Made by a program: the position numbers and the translations under genes. A model generated the notes under the pieces. The model did no database searches. It had not been told where the DNA came from and was given only the letters and a program-made list of their open reading frames with translations. From Dimorphilus gyrociliatus (taxonomy: Eukaryota > Annelida > Polychaeta > Dinophilidae), in assembly GCA_904063045.1 (NCBI GenBank), contig CAJFCJ010000106.1, forward strand, positions 60,472 through 116,914: a stretch of 56,443 nucleotides of DNA, read 5' to 3'. Of this stretch, positions 11,655 to 23,639 are shown piece by piece (the first letter of the stretch is position 1; every line of letters begins with the position of its first letter).

Positions 11655-11795
11655 TTGTTTTGAAGGGAGAAAATGTCCTGGTGGCAGGAAAAAACATCCT
11701 AAGGTGGGGGAAAAGTTGTCCTTATTGTTAGAAAAAAATCCTAGGGCTAGGAAAAATTGTCCTAATAGTGAGAAAAAGCCTCCTAGCGTTAATAT
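11655..11795. repeat. Degenerate minisatellite, about 21-bp unit
   Basis: Five to six imperfect units of 20-22 bp, each an A-run followed by a TCCT core and a G-rich end (for example aaaaattgtcctaatagtga). It occupies the interval upstream of the GPCR at 10547-11518. The cores resemble the GTCC part of the inverted-terminal elements further right, so it may derive from one. Confidence 0.5.
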
Positions 11796-12109
11796 TGGGA
11801 ATATAATAATTAAAAATGAAAACATATCTTGACAAGAAAGCAGGTGAAATGGTACTCACTAGGTAGTATGGATCTTCGGTAGAATATTGAAATATCTTAA
11901 TAAAGAATACCAAACAAATCAGTTTTGGATAAACTTGCTTATTATTCATTATATAGTTTTTCATACTGAACATTTGAAAAAAGGGTCTCCTTCCTCAGAA
12001 AAGTACTGAAACAACTCAAAAAGTTATTGGAGAATTCTCTTTGAAACTATTTCGAAATATAATATTTTCATGTATTGTAATGTAGACTGTCATAAATCAT
12101 TTGTTTTTG

Positions 12110-12335
12110 GTGAGGTGCGACAGGTTCTCAACTGGACTAAGGTTGGGTCTCTTTGTGGGCCAATTAAAGGGATCGACGCCATTCATCTCAAAGGCTCTTT
12201 TAGTTCAGTTAGCATTATCTTGCTGGCAGGTGTACTTCCTCCTCAATTTAGCTCATATCTTTCACATTAAACAGCTTATAATTGTCAGCATTTAGTTTTT
12301 TCTTCATCCTTTAAATTTCACAAATATGATGATCT
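12110..12335 (-). mobile_element. Tc1/mariner transposase relic
   Basis: Minus-strand bases align by eye with the transposase at 29.2-29.4 kb: the region around the second catalytic Asp, the EDVLPV block and the KKLNA-NY block. No open frame survives. The plus-strand open stretches here are shadows. Confidence 0.7.
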
Positions 12336-12460
12336 TCTCAAATTTAAAAAAAAGCGTCTAATCAACTGTTATCAATTCATTTACAAATAGGATCTACGGA
12401 AATCAACAAATATACAAAGTGTTTATAAATAGTTTACAAACTCTCTGGTTAAGCAGGACT

Positions 12461-13359
12461 TTATGGTAAATTTTCTCCTGAAGTGGCATTGATCTTTGAT
12501 CCTGTAATATTCTTTCCAGTTTCATCATCAGCAAGAAAAAATGCTATTGCAGCAATTTCATCACTGTTGGGAAGCCTTCCCAATAGTAAATGACTTTCTT
12601 CGAATTGAAATAATTTATCACTTTCTTCCTTGTTTGCAGCATTACCAGAAGTAATGAAAATTTGAAGATTAAGGCAAAACCTTTTCCTTCACTAACCCTT
12701 GTTGCAAATGCTACTAACCTTTTGCAGCCAGTTCTGTTGCTATATTCAATCCTGCTTTAGCAACCGCATAAGGAGAGAGATCTGATCTCTAGATAAAAGA
12801 GGGAAAACAGTTATTGATGTAATATATTACAATATATTTGAAATATATACAGGAGTCAATTCAGATGCTCCGCTGGTGATATTAATAATGTTTCCTTGAG
12901 TCTTCTTTAGAAAAGGATAAGCTAATTGCATAAACTTGATTGGTGCTCTTGTATGTATTCTATACATAGCATCAAAATCCTCTATATCTGAATGGTTAAA
13001 ATGCTTTCCTATTGCATATCCAGCATTGTTAACCGAGATGTCTATTCTTTCAAATTTCTGCATAGTCTTATTGAAAACATCCTCAATTTGGCTATCAATT
13101 AATACATCACATGACTGGATAAGAATCTGTTGAAAAGAGAAAAGGCATTACATACTTAAATTCAAATTATATTTCTATCAACACTAACATCTTCCTTCTG
13201 TAAGCCTTCTTTGTAGCATAATTGTGCAGTTTCTTCTAATCTGTTCACTCTCCTCCCTAAGATTACTAATCTATAGCCGTGTTTGGCAAACTTTACAGCA
13301 ATAGAACATCCAATTCCACTACCAGCGCCTGTAATGATTGCTACCCTTGAAGGTTTCAT
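12461..13359 (-). CDS. Short-chain dehydrogenase/reductase, possibly broken
   Basis: Classical SDR in at least three exons. Exon 1 (ATG 13359 to about 13190) has the cofactor motif TGAGSGIG and an Arg after beta2, favouring NADP. An intron of about 64 bp (GTTAGT...ttcaacag) leads to exon 2 with CDVLID, NNAG and the catalytic Ser region NITSGAS. An intron of about 62 bp (ends ttttatctag, about 12788) leads to exon 3 with the active-site YAVAK (Tyr and Lys present) and a C-terminus with GRLPNSDEIAAIAFFLADD and ITGSKINATSG before TAA at 12461-12463. Between about 12665 and 12735 the frame does not stay open and the usual RVNxxxPG block is absent. This means a frameshift, a deletion or an unseen splice. 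The substrate cannot be told; cytosolic by default. Confidence 0.75.
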
Positions 13360-13429
13360 GATAAATCTTTGAATTGAAGAGAATGGAATACCCTTGACTT
13401 TATATACATATGCTAATCAAAGATAAGCT

Positions 13430-14555
13430 TCAATAAATGATATATGTTCTCGTTAGAAAATTAATATTTCTTATCATGTAGAAAAAATTGATAAGCTTAC
13501 TTACTAATTTAGTTGCAAATTTGATATCTACTTTCATCAAGAAACACTTGTGTCTTTGTTTGATAAAAAAATGAGAGTGTAAGTTTTAGAAAGCTTCGCT
13601 TCCAACAAATTTGGTCCCAGTTTTTGAAATAATAAAAAAAAATTCAAGTTTTGTGTTTTGATTGAACAAACAAATGCTAATTATAGATTGTTTTCTACCA
13701 TTCTCCTAGATCTTCAATTTGGAGGAAAATATTGATTATTTGATTTACCCTGAACCTAACTTTGTGACATTGAACAGAGACAACACTTTGAAGGTTATAA
13801 ATCCTCTCTCTCATTGGGATATCTTGTTGGAGGATATAAACATTTTCCTTCAAATTCTTTTTTTTTGCAGGTAATTTGTATATTGAAAGAGTCTTTAATA
13901 TTCTTGTTTTGCTGATATGCAAATTTTAAAAGGAATTTTAAAATACGTACTTTAATTAGTATTTTATGACAATAATCTTCTAAAGTGTTTGATAACATTA
14001 TTGAGTAGAAAGGCCAAAAAAAAATTCAGAATCAGAAAGTGTGCTATTTAAATATTTCATATTATCAGTTTGTGATTAATTACTATCTCTTTGATTAACA
14101 ACTATTAATCTCATGGTACTGCTTTTGTTTGCACAATTATGTATTTGCAAGTAACAGCAGTACTGCTTCTACTCCAAACTTTAAACAACATATTTAATTT
14201 TAAATGATTTATTGAAAACAAAATACTTAAGCAGCCAATAGAGTAGATAGTTTAAAATTGCAAGTTGCCAAATTTCCAAACCAGCATCCAACAGTAGTGT
14301 GTAAAAGGCTTATTTCATCTGAGGCTGTTTCCAGATGACCTTCATCAATTATTAGATTCCTTAGAAGATCCATTGAGTTAAAGGTTGGCCACGTCTTTAG
14401 AGGGCTATTTGAGTTATAACTTGGCCACACTTTATCCATAATAAAAGTTGAGTATCTAGATTGACTAATTGAAATATAATAGACTAAATCTTATTGTGTT
14501 TTCCTCCCTAGGTTAGATAGTCAAATTGTTATAAGTTATGTAGAGTAATATAGTT
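13430..14555. other. Unassigned sequence
   Basis: Nothing recognised. Minus-strand open stretches at 13695-13998 and 14227-14439 carry no known motif. The second (start TTATCCATAAT on the plus strand) could be the end of a host-type transposase, but I cannot support that. Confidence 0.35.
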
Positions 14556-14559
14556 TGCA

Positions 14560-14900
14560 TAGAACGTTGCATATTATGTGTCAGCACGAGTCATTGAATG
14601 TATGAAAGGTTGAATGTTTGTCAGAGAAAGTGTATTCATCATGTCACAGTGATGTGTGACTTAGCGTCACGTTCCCAGAGATCAGTTTGATCTGAGAACA
14701 AGTCAAACCACAGATATGGCACAATCAATGGGAAGAAGTAGAGGTAAGAAACCCCATAGAATGACACAATGAACACTCAAGCGATATATAAAAGAGAGTG
14801 AATGTAACAGAACGGTGTGAGAGAAAGAAAGGATTACAAAATAAAATTACAACTAAATTATCAAGTAATTTCGTCATACAAGTGACCTAGATCTTGTAAA
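14560..14900 (+). mobile_element. Possible solo LTR or promoter-containing repeat
   Basis: A locally less AT-rich block containing a short hairpin (gtgacttagcgtcac), a strong TATA-like box (tatataaaagag at about 14785) and an A-rich stretch about 60 bp further on. This layout resembles the U3-R part of an LTR. I found no matching second LTR, clear TG...CA ends or target duplication, so this is a tentative reading. Confidence 0.25.
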
Positions 14901-15159
14901 TAGTTTAACCTTGTGAATTATCAAATGAATTACAATGAAGAAATAATAAATTAAAAATTTTATCAGTAAAACAGAATAGTGATATAAAAAAATACACTAC
15001 TCACATTGAAATTTAACATCATACAGAATCTTATCACTCTCACCATTAACTTTCTTGTAGTGTTCCGACTTTTATCAATTGTATTGAAATTGAAGATTAG
15101 ACTATAATAGATAATTTGATAGCCAAGGATAATTACACAACAACTGCTTGAGCAAAAGT

Positions 15160-16225
15160 AGCACTAGCATAAAAGCAGTATGGCACCCAGCATTGTCTTG
15201 CTGGAAGATGTACTGCCTCCCCATTTTTGCTGATATATCTTCTATTACAGGCAGAACATCTTCCACAGTAAAACTGCTATAGTTGTCAGCATTCAGTTTC
15301 TTATTTATCCTCCATATCTCAAATATTCCATCCAATGTAATGAGTCCCCAAACCATTACTCCACCTCTATACATATTTTTCGTCACCCTGAATGCTTTTT
15401 CACCATGATTAGTCCATGTTCTGAAGTCATCAGGGTCACTCAGTGAGTATCTAGCCTAGTCAGTGAAAATTACTTTAGACCAGTCTAGATTATCACTCAT
15501 CATCTTAAGGCAATATGTTTTTCTTCTTTTGCAATTGTTGGATGTGAGGTCAGGTCTTTGTCTTACTCATTTATACTTGAAATTTTGTCTTTTCAGTTCT
15601 CTCTGTGCTTACATCTACTTTTAATTCCTGGAAATTTTTCCCACTATCACCCTTTCCTTATTTCTTTTCAATTTCTTTATTATTCTTTTCATCCTGCCTA
15701 TGTCTCTCTCTCTCTCTGTAAGTCTCTTTGGATGACCCCTATTCTCCTGTTCTGGTGGATTGTATTGTAGAATATTGCTAACTGATGTTGGTGCCATCCC
15801 CAAAACCCTTGCTGTTGCTCTTACTTTTCCTGTTTCCTTATATTTCCTTAATACAAGATCCCTAATGTCTTTACTCCACGTCATAGTTAAATAAATACAA
15901 GAAAAATTAACTAATATAATTAAAATTGATAATAATAGATAAACTTAACTTGGAGAATTGAATAAGTCAAAAAAATTTCAGTTTACAACATTTTTTTAAA
16001 TGACAAACCAGAAATCAAGTGTCTGTACCAATAATTATGAAGCGCAGCCAAATAAAGAAAAACTTCATGAAAATTTGGTAAAATATTTAGCTAATAATAT
16101 TCCCGAATATCATCATTTTCTCAAATTTTTTTTCAAAATTACATAAATATTACTCTTTATCTATATAACTTTTGACAAAAAAAACTATTATCTCTCTCAG
16201 TCATACTTAAAGTTGTCGTTAGGGA
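15160..16225 (-). mobile_element. Tc1/mariner element, 3'-truncated copy
   Basis: A second, diverged copy of the family at 28.7-30.4 kb. On the minus strand an ORF from the ATG at 15884 (MTWSKDIRDLVLRKYKETG) encodes the helix-turn-helix DNA-binding part with the GHPKRL linker. A second open stretch (15102-15386) encodes GGVMVWGLITLDG...QQDNAGCHTA (second catalytic Asp), after which homology is lost near 15160. The 5' flank to about 16225 aligns with the untranslated subterminal part, including the inner repeat cagccaaataaagaaa. Inactive. Confidence 0.85.
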
Positions 16226-16499
16226 TATTTTGCTTATGTTAAACGGTCAGCTTTTTCATTTTCCTTTAATGAATTAGATAATTTACTAATTCTTTAACTG
16301 GGCTCCATTTTGCCATTTCTTTTCTTAACAAGTCCATTGATTACTATGCTTTTATTATGAAAGGTTACATGGTTATAAAATGGGTACAAATATATGTTTT
16401 ATGGTTATAATAGTAGTTTTAAAGATAGTTTTTGAGAGCTTTTTAGTTGGAAAATGTTGAAGTTCAATTGTTGAATAAAAACATGAGAATATTTTTGGT

Positions 16500-19400
16500 T
16501 TTCATTAGACTTAAAAAACCTTTTCCCATATTTAAATTTCCTTCAAAACCCAAAATATTGCCAAAGCCTTGAATTTGTAGGAAATCACTGATTGGGAGAA
16601 GGGATATGAAAAGATAATGATTGATTTTAAAACATCAGAAAGATATCTTCAACCTCTGTCAATAAATGAAGAGATAAAATGACAAATATAAATATGAATA
16701 TTTCGGTAATCATTTGTTTATCAAAATTGGGAAAAGAAAAGAAAAATCTCCTGAAAATCAAGTGTATTCCTATAAATATGTTATGAAATAGGTCGAAATG
16801 TATAATCTTATCAATTGAGTATATTACGTAAATCGAAACATTGTCTAAATGATACGAAAGACAACAGATAACACAAATAAATTGTTTTTCTTTACTTAAG
16901 AAAATTTTTGAAGGTAGAATAAGATATTTGTTTTTCTTTTGAAGAACACAATATCATTCGTTAGAATTCGAATATCAAAATCAAACCGATGAAGACATTC
17001 TAGCCTTTTTGTTAATTGCTTGAAAGATTTGAATAGACAAACTACATTGTTAATGCAAGATAAATATAATATAAAACTAAAATCTGAAAAGACTAATGAT
17101 AAGTCCAGCAATTGATGGGGTTTTGAAATGTTTTTTAATTTCAAAATGGCCGCCATAACATTACCAACTATTCCAAAAAATGATATGAAATATAGTGAAA
17201 CTAGATAAAAAAAAAGTTATTGATTTATTGATTTATTCATTTGAATTTGACAAAAAATGTTACTTTTTTGAATATTTGAACCCAAAAGATTTCTGCAAGA
17301 ATTTAAATCATTCTGCTTTGGTAAGCATTCAACCAATTTATTGATCCTTTTCGCAAAGCAACATAACGTAAAATATTCACTTTTTAAGATTTGTAAATTT
17401 TTTACTTTTTTAAATTGAAAATTTCTAATTTGCTTTCCATCATTAAGATAAGTTTTGAGTAGATTCAATTCAATCAATTTTTCAAGATTATCAAATATTC
17501 CTTTTGCTATTCTTTCAATTTTTGAATGTTTTATATGTAAAACTTGTAAATTGTTTGAGGAATGAAACCAGTCTTTTGATAAATTGACAAAATTTAGATA
17601 AGAAATCTCTAGATGGACTAAAAATTTTAAATGTTTGAATGTAGATGATTCAATGGTGTGAATATCATTTCTATTGAGTATTAGAATTTCAAGAAATTTA
17701 ATTGGGTCAAATGTGCTACTGTCTAACATTTTAATAGTATTTTGTGTTAAATTTAAATATTATAAATTTTCAAAAGGAGTAATTATCTTTTCATCAAAAC
17801 CGGCTCCATTTTGAATTACTAAGCTGGAAGTTTTCATAACATTTTGACTGCTTAGATAGCCAATAACTTTTGAAATATTGCTCACATCTTCTAGGTAGAT
17901 AGTTTTAAAGATATATTCAATTCCCATTTCAAATTTGACACTTCCTTTACAATATAATTGTATTGATGACAAACATTTACAACCAATAGAACATTTGAAA
18001 TTTCTGCATACTTCATTCATCTCATCATCGCCAATGGGGCATTGTATATAAGGACAAATGTTATAATTCGTACAAACTTCACTCTTATTGCAAACGTGTT
18101 CAAAATTTAGAAATTTCCTATAGAATCTACATTTGTTCATGTATGGTATTATGTGTTTGTCTATATATGAGTAAAAGAGGAAGTATTAATAAGAAAACAA
18201 CCAATAAATCATCCTAAATGGAACAGACTGCAATTCTCTTCATCATCTTTTAGATAGCAGTCGTATTCACCATCGCATACTTTTTCTGATGATATACAAT
18301 GTTGATATGTATTGCACTGATACATTCCAGTTGGACAAGGTTTTTTGCAGAATTGCAGATCGTTATACGGCGCATGGGACCATACACCATACGGAAAGAG
18401 TATATTTTCACTCATGATACAGTGGACTGTGTGTATTATTTTTAGTAGTAGAAACAGTTTTCTATAGATATCTTTTAATTTAAATATACTTAATTCTGTA
18501 TAGAAAAGTATGTTTTCCATTTCATCTAGAGAGAGAGAGAGAGCAAGTGGGAATAAAAAGAGAATATAACATAGTTTGTATTCATTTTATCTTTAAGAAA
18601 TTACTGTAAGATTTTGCTTGTGGAGTTGCAGATTGAGATGGCTTCCACTGCAAATTAAGATCCCCTTTCTGACATTTGTAGTTTAATGTAGTAAATTCAT
18701 TATCTGTAATTTGAATAGATGAATATATAGAGTTATAAATTACTATTTATATTCTTAGCTGATTGGACAGAAAACTTCCTAACAATAGGTTTCTAATACA
18801 CAAAATCAATCCCTTGTTGTTTTCTGTCAACTCAAAGTATTTAAACTTACTATCACAAGTTATTAAAGTTGGTCCATCAATTCCATCTGGACAATCTTTC
18901 CTCTTGTTACACAATTCATAGGAAAATAATAACTTATCAGTATCACAGTGAGATATTAGACTTCTATACCTCATTAGTTGCTCTGAAAATAAAAAATTTT
19001 CAAAAAGATATAGAAAGACACAAAAAAAATTTTTAGTAAGTAAATGTCTATGAGGAGATATGGAGTTAGTTAATTTATAAACTATTATTAAAGAAGAAGA
19101 TTTAATCAAAGAGTTATTATCACAATATCTATCTAAAATTTTTTCTCATAGTCATTTGCCTTACTTTTTCTATAGAAAAAACACTTTTTGAGCAATTCTC
19201 TTCGTCAGAATTATCTGCACAATTTTTGATAAGGTTGCACACATCCTTCTTCATGATACATTGTCCATCTTTGCATTGAAATCTTTTTGTTTTGTTTTAA
19301 AGATATATTGTATCTTGTATGGAAGGAAATTCTACTTACTGTTTTAATGACTTACCATCATCACCAGTATTGTTGCATGGTTTGGAAACTTTAAAAGAGC

Positions 19401-20916
19401 AAATGAAAGAAAAGGGAAGAAGAATCAAAGCAGATTTGAAAAATTAAGTTTATTTACAGCAATTTCTTTCGTCGGATTCGTCTTTGCAGTCATTAAATTT
19501 ATCACAAATTAGAACATAATTCAATGATTTTGTCGGTTCAAATCCATTGTACTCACAACTGTTTATTTTGTTTTTGAATAACAAACAATAGAATGCACAA
19601 AATAGAGAGAAAGAAACAAACTAAAGACTATCGTATTCCAATGCCCACATTCTAATTAAATTCAAAGAGATATTATCGCTATTGTATAAACTTTTCTTCT
19701 TCCAGTTATATTTTGCACCTATACCAGTTTTCATTTTGAAATTTTTTTTTAACTACATATTTATTACTCACCAAATGGAAATTTTGTTTTTGATGGTGAT
19801 GATTGTTTTGAAATGATAGAAAATGGGTTGTATTGTTGAGTTGTTTTTTTTAAAAGTTCATTTGTTAAATGCATAGACTTTAGAAATCTTGCTTCATCTC
19901 TTGTGCTTATTCCAACTAGTCTCAATCCGTGTTTCTTACAAACTTTTTCAGAATTTTCATAATTCAACATTTCGCCAAATGAAAAATAATAGTAGCAGCT
20001 CCTTTGAAAGGTAAACACGTGACCAATGCTACTTATACCAGTATTCTTACATGAAACATTCTGTTTGAAACATTTCAGTTGAACAGCTGAATTTTTTTCA
20101 ACATTTAATCAGTATTCTCCAAAATCAGTTACAATGCATTCTTCCAATATTTTGGAATGATTACAATTCAACATAAATTGACATTTATTGTCAATTTTTC
20201 GTTCAATAGTGCATTGATGAGTATAGTTTTTGTAATGGCAATAGGCCTTAGCTTCATTTGAAATTCTTTTATAGATTATTGTCAAATTATTTATTTGGGA
20301 TGAGTCAAGAGTAAAAAAGTCTAAAAAATATGGTAAAAGGAAATCAATTGGGGTGTTAGGCTTAGAAAAATTTCAAAAGTATTCTCTACATGAAACATTC
20401 ATTTTAAAACACTTTATACAAATGTTAGACGCAGTGCTGCAATGAATATCACATTCAGCTATCTTCATTGACTGACATCGAAACAATAATGCAGAGTCTG
20501 TTGCTGAAATGAATGAAAAAAGTTGATGATAAGCATTTCATTCCAAATTACAAAGATAAGATGATGATCTTTTGTTATTGTTTGTTAAATTTTGAATATC
20601 TCTACCTTTGCAAGTGTAAACATTAGCTCTTAAATTGTCATATCCCATAATTTGAGCATATTAGGCGAGCTGATAGGCTAGCCAAACGATTTCTACCTAA
20701 AACAATACTATAATTTTGTCCAATCTTCTCTATCATTCCCTTAACTATTCCTTGACAAAATACCTTTGTACAAGTTGAATGATCTTTGTTAAATTTAAAT
20801 TCAATATCCTGTATTTTCACCTTTCTTGCAATTGTCATTGTATCACATTTGGAAACTACTCTAAAAATTTGATGCAAAATTATTAGAGAGATGATGAAAT
20901 TGTTGATATTTTTCAT
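16500..20916 (-). pseudogene. Receptor gene 2: SRCR-CTLD-LDLa-LRR-7TM paralog with degenerate 7TM
   Basis: The ATG at 20916 begins a signal peptide (MKNINNFIISLIILHQIF) and SRCR-like exon (20638-20916). CTLD exon at 19764-20018 (SCYYYFSFGEMLNYENSEKVC). LDLa modules lie at about 19459-19560 (ICDKFNDCKDESDERNCC), 19150-19290 (CADNSDEENC), 18747-18960 and 18225-18350 (CDGEYDCYLKDDEENC). A further LDLa plus LRR cap is at 17760-18140, with LRRs at 17217-17729. TM1 (FFGIVGNVMAA) and TM2 (LVFSDFSFILYL) lie at 17050-17215. Beyond that, only weak remains are seen: a hydrophobic open stretch at about 16625-16900 and a TM7-like ISLLPISDFLQ near 16590. No kinase-like tail was found; a Tc1 copy starts at 16225. 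Either the 7TM part has decayed or I have mis-spliced it. Confidence 0.65.
18528..18545. repeat. Short (GA)n microsatellite
   Basis: A run of GA dinucleotides just 5' of an LDLa exon of receptor gene 2; it reads as a CT-rich pyrimidine tract on the coding strand. Confidence 0.7.
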
Positions 20917-21111
20917 TAAGTGATTGAATGAGCGAATAGATGAAGAATGTTTTGTTAAATCAATTGCCCTGTCTGTATTTAAACAATTATTTTTGTCACA
21001 AATTAATTTTAAATTTAATTTTTTATTTTTTAAATTTTAAATAAATTGCTTTTTTTGTAGTTTTATTAATTTTTATTTTAAAACAAAAAACAATTTCATA
21101 ATTAAAATAAT

Positions 21112-21480
21112 TCAATCCTTTTTCATATTATATGTTTGAATATGATAGGATTGCAATTGTTTCTTTAGTAGGCAACCAAGATCTTTAACATTCCCTTTAG
21201 GCTCAAATTCATAGTTTATTATTGCTAAATGATCAACTATCATTTCTCTACTCTGAAAAGGTGGAAAATAATTATATCTTTTACATCTATATCAATGTCA
21301 ATCCTCACCATTTTCAATATGGAGGTTCTATCAAGATTTCCCTTATAAAAACAATTAAAATTGTGTAGAGAGTCAATGAAATTAACATAGTTTTGCATAT
21401 CATAAAATATTGAATAAAGATTTTTCTTATTGGTAGGGTGAAAAACATTAGATTGGAATTGTTGAAGAAAGAGTATAGCT
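21112..21480 (-). other. Kinase-like C-terminal domain of receptor gene 3
   Basis: The exon at about 21311-21480 ends LHNFNCFYKGNLDRTSILKM and is followed by an intron with a GTGAGG donor. It aligns residue by residue with the segment before the tail intron of receptor gene 1 (CHNFHLSCKGNISFNTIICN) and with a kinase catalytic loop, with YKG in place of HRD. The last exon (21112 to about 21252) carries GNVKDLGCLLKKQLQS, a weaker counterpart of DIFAFGDTLRKILQKS. No DFG and no APE. The glycine-rich loop was not found. Non-catalytic if it is a kinase fold. Confidence 0.55.
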
Positions 21481-21693
21481 GGAGATAGAAGTGTATTTGT
21501 TAAATATTTTAAGAGATAGAAGGAAGAGAGAGTGGAACACACAAAAAAAAATGGGTGTACTTATGAAATTATATCGATAATTAATTACCTGGATAGATAC
21601 TCTGCTCAAAAAATTCCCTTTTGAATATATTCCTATCAAAAGAATATAATACAATTTTTATTAATATTAAACTATTTGAGAGTGTGGGAGAGC

Positions 21694-21725
<32 letters not shown>

Positions 21726-23595
21726 AACAGACATATACATAAACAGACAGATGGGCAAGCACAAAATCAAATAAGACTCACATCATTTATATATAAAAAA
21801 AAGTTATCTACCTTTCATTATCTTCCTTCTGTTTCATTCTTTCAAGTACAGTTCGGAATGTAACATAAAATGGAAAAGAGTAGGAAACCAATGGTAATAA
21901 AAATAACGTCCACCATTCACTCAGTAGCCTGAAATTGTTGGATGAAGATTCTAGGCTTAACCCTAACAAATTTTCAAATTAAAAGAAAGGCAGTTTTTGA
22001 ATATTTATTTCATTTACACAAAAAAGAGATAAAGGTTAAAAATGTTCTAATATGAGTAGGGAGACAATACATCCAATGATGTGATCCTCTTTTAAGGAAA
22101 TTAATAATGCAAAGAATAATTGAAAAGATTGAAATAATTGGAACATAAACATAAAAAATAGCTTTTATTGAAGTATGTGTCACTTGATTCAACAACAGAA
22201 TTGAACAGGTATTGAATTTTTTCATTTTCTTTTAGTTTTGTGAAATTGAAGTTTTTTTTTACTTTTTCAAATTAAACATCACCTACCTGTGAAAAATTGA
22301 CTAGAAAACCAACTAGGCCCGATACAATGAATGATAAGGAATAGATAAATTCCCAAAATGAAGTTTTGTTACGAATTTTATTAAAGATTTTACAACTGAT
22401 TCTCAATTCAGTGACAAAAATATTCAAGATAGAATTTTGAATGAAAATAACAAAGAGAAGATTTGAAAGAGAACACAAGTTATCTTCATTGATATTTGTT
22501 AATTTTTCAGAAATGATAAAATTATAAAAGATATTTGAAATTAGAAATGTTAATATAAAATAATCATTGAGTTTTCTTGTAATAAACATAATTGATAATC
22601 CAAAAGTGAATTTAATCAAAAAAATCAATTCAAAAAAGAGATAAATGATTGATAAAATGATAAGTGAAATTATTGAAAAATAAAGTAAATTTGATGGAAA
22701 TATTTTTAAACAGTGAAATAATATTCTCATTTCAAAATTACAAGAAAAATTTGATGGTGAAAATTTCTTTAAATAGCAACAGAATTTAAAAAATGATAGA
22801 TTAGCTTTCTCAATTGAAATTAATGATTTAAAGTAAAAAGTTTTATGAGAGAAATGAAGATTTATTGATAGAATATTCAACTTTTTCAAAGGTTTCAATG
22901 TATTTGGTGATATTTTTATAAAACTGTTGGTCATCTTTATTATCAATTCTCTTAATTCAATCAGACCATCAAAAGCTTTGGAAGGAATTTTTTTAAATTT
23001 ATTAAATGATAGATTTAATATTAATAAATGTTGAAAATCTTTAAACATTGAATTTGAAAGTTTTTCTATTTCATTACTACTCAAATTTAATATTTGTAAA
23101 ATTTGTTTATTTTCAATTTTTAAACTAGAAAATTCAACAAGAAAATTACAACTTAAATCTAAAATTACTAGATTTTTAAAGTTTGAAAAGAAATTTTCAA
23201 CTGTTGAAAAATTTCTTGTATATTTTAAACTAAGATAAGAAGCATAATGATAGGATGACATTTCATGATCATCTTTTCTAGCATAAGATATATTATATAA
23301 TTCAATCATTTTGAAATATTTTAAAAGTTCTAAATTGCCATTAATCCATATTTTACATTCAATTTTATTTGAATATTCACACAAACATTCTTCTCTTTCT
23401 TTTACTTTTGGACAATTAAATATTTTACAATTTAATTCATCTCTGCCATCTTCGCAATTGTAAATTCCATCACAAACTTGAGATATTTTTATAAAATGTT
23501 TTCCTTTATTTTTACATTTGAAAAATCCTCTAGGTAGGAAATTGTCTAATAAAAGCAAATATGTAGATTATAGTATGGGAAAAGAAGGTGTGAGT

Positions 23596-23639
<44 letters not shown>

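Noticed and set aside
22272-23531. Calling receptor gene 3 a standard relaxin-type receptor
   Set aside because: The LDLa-LRR-7TM core is similar, but the SRCR and lectin domains, the absence of DRY and the kinase-like tail do not fit a standard relaxin receptor.
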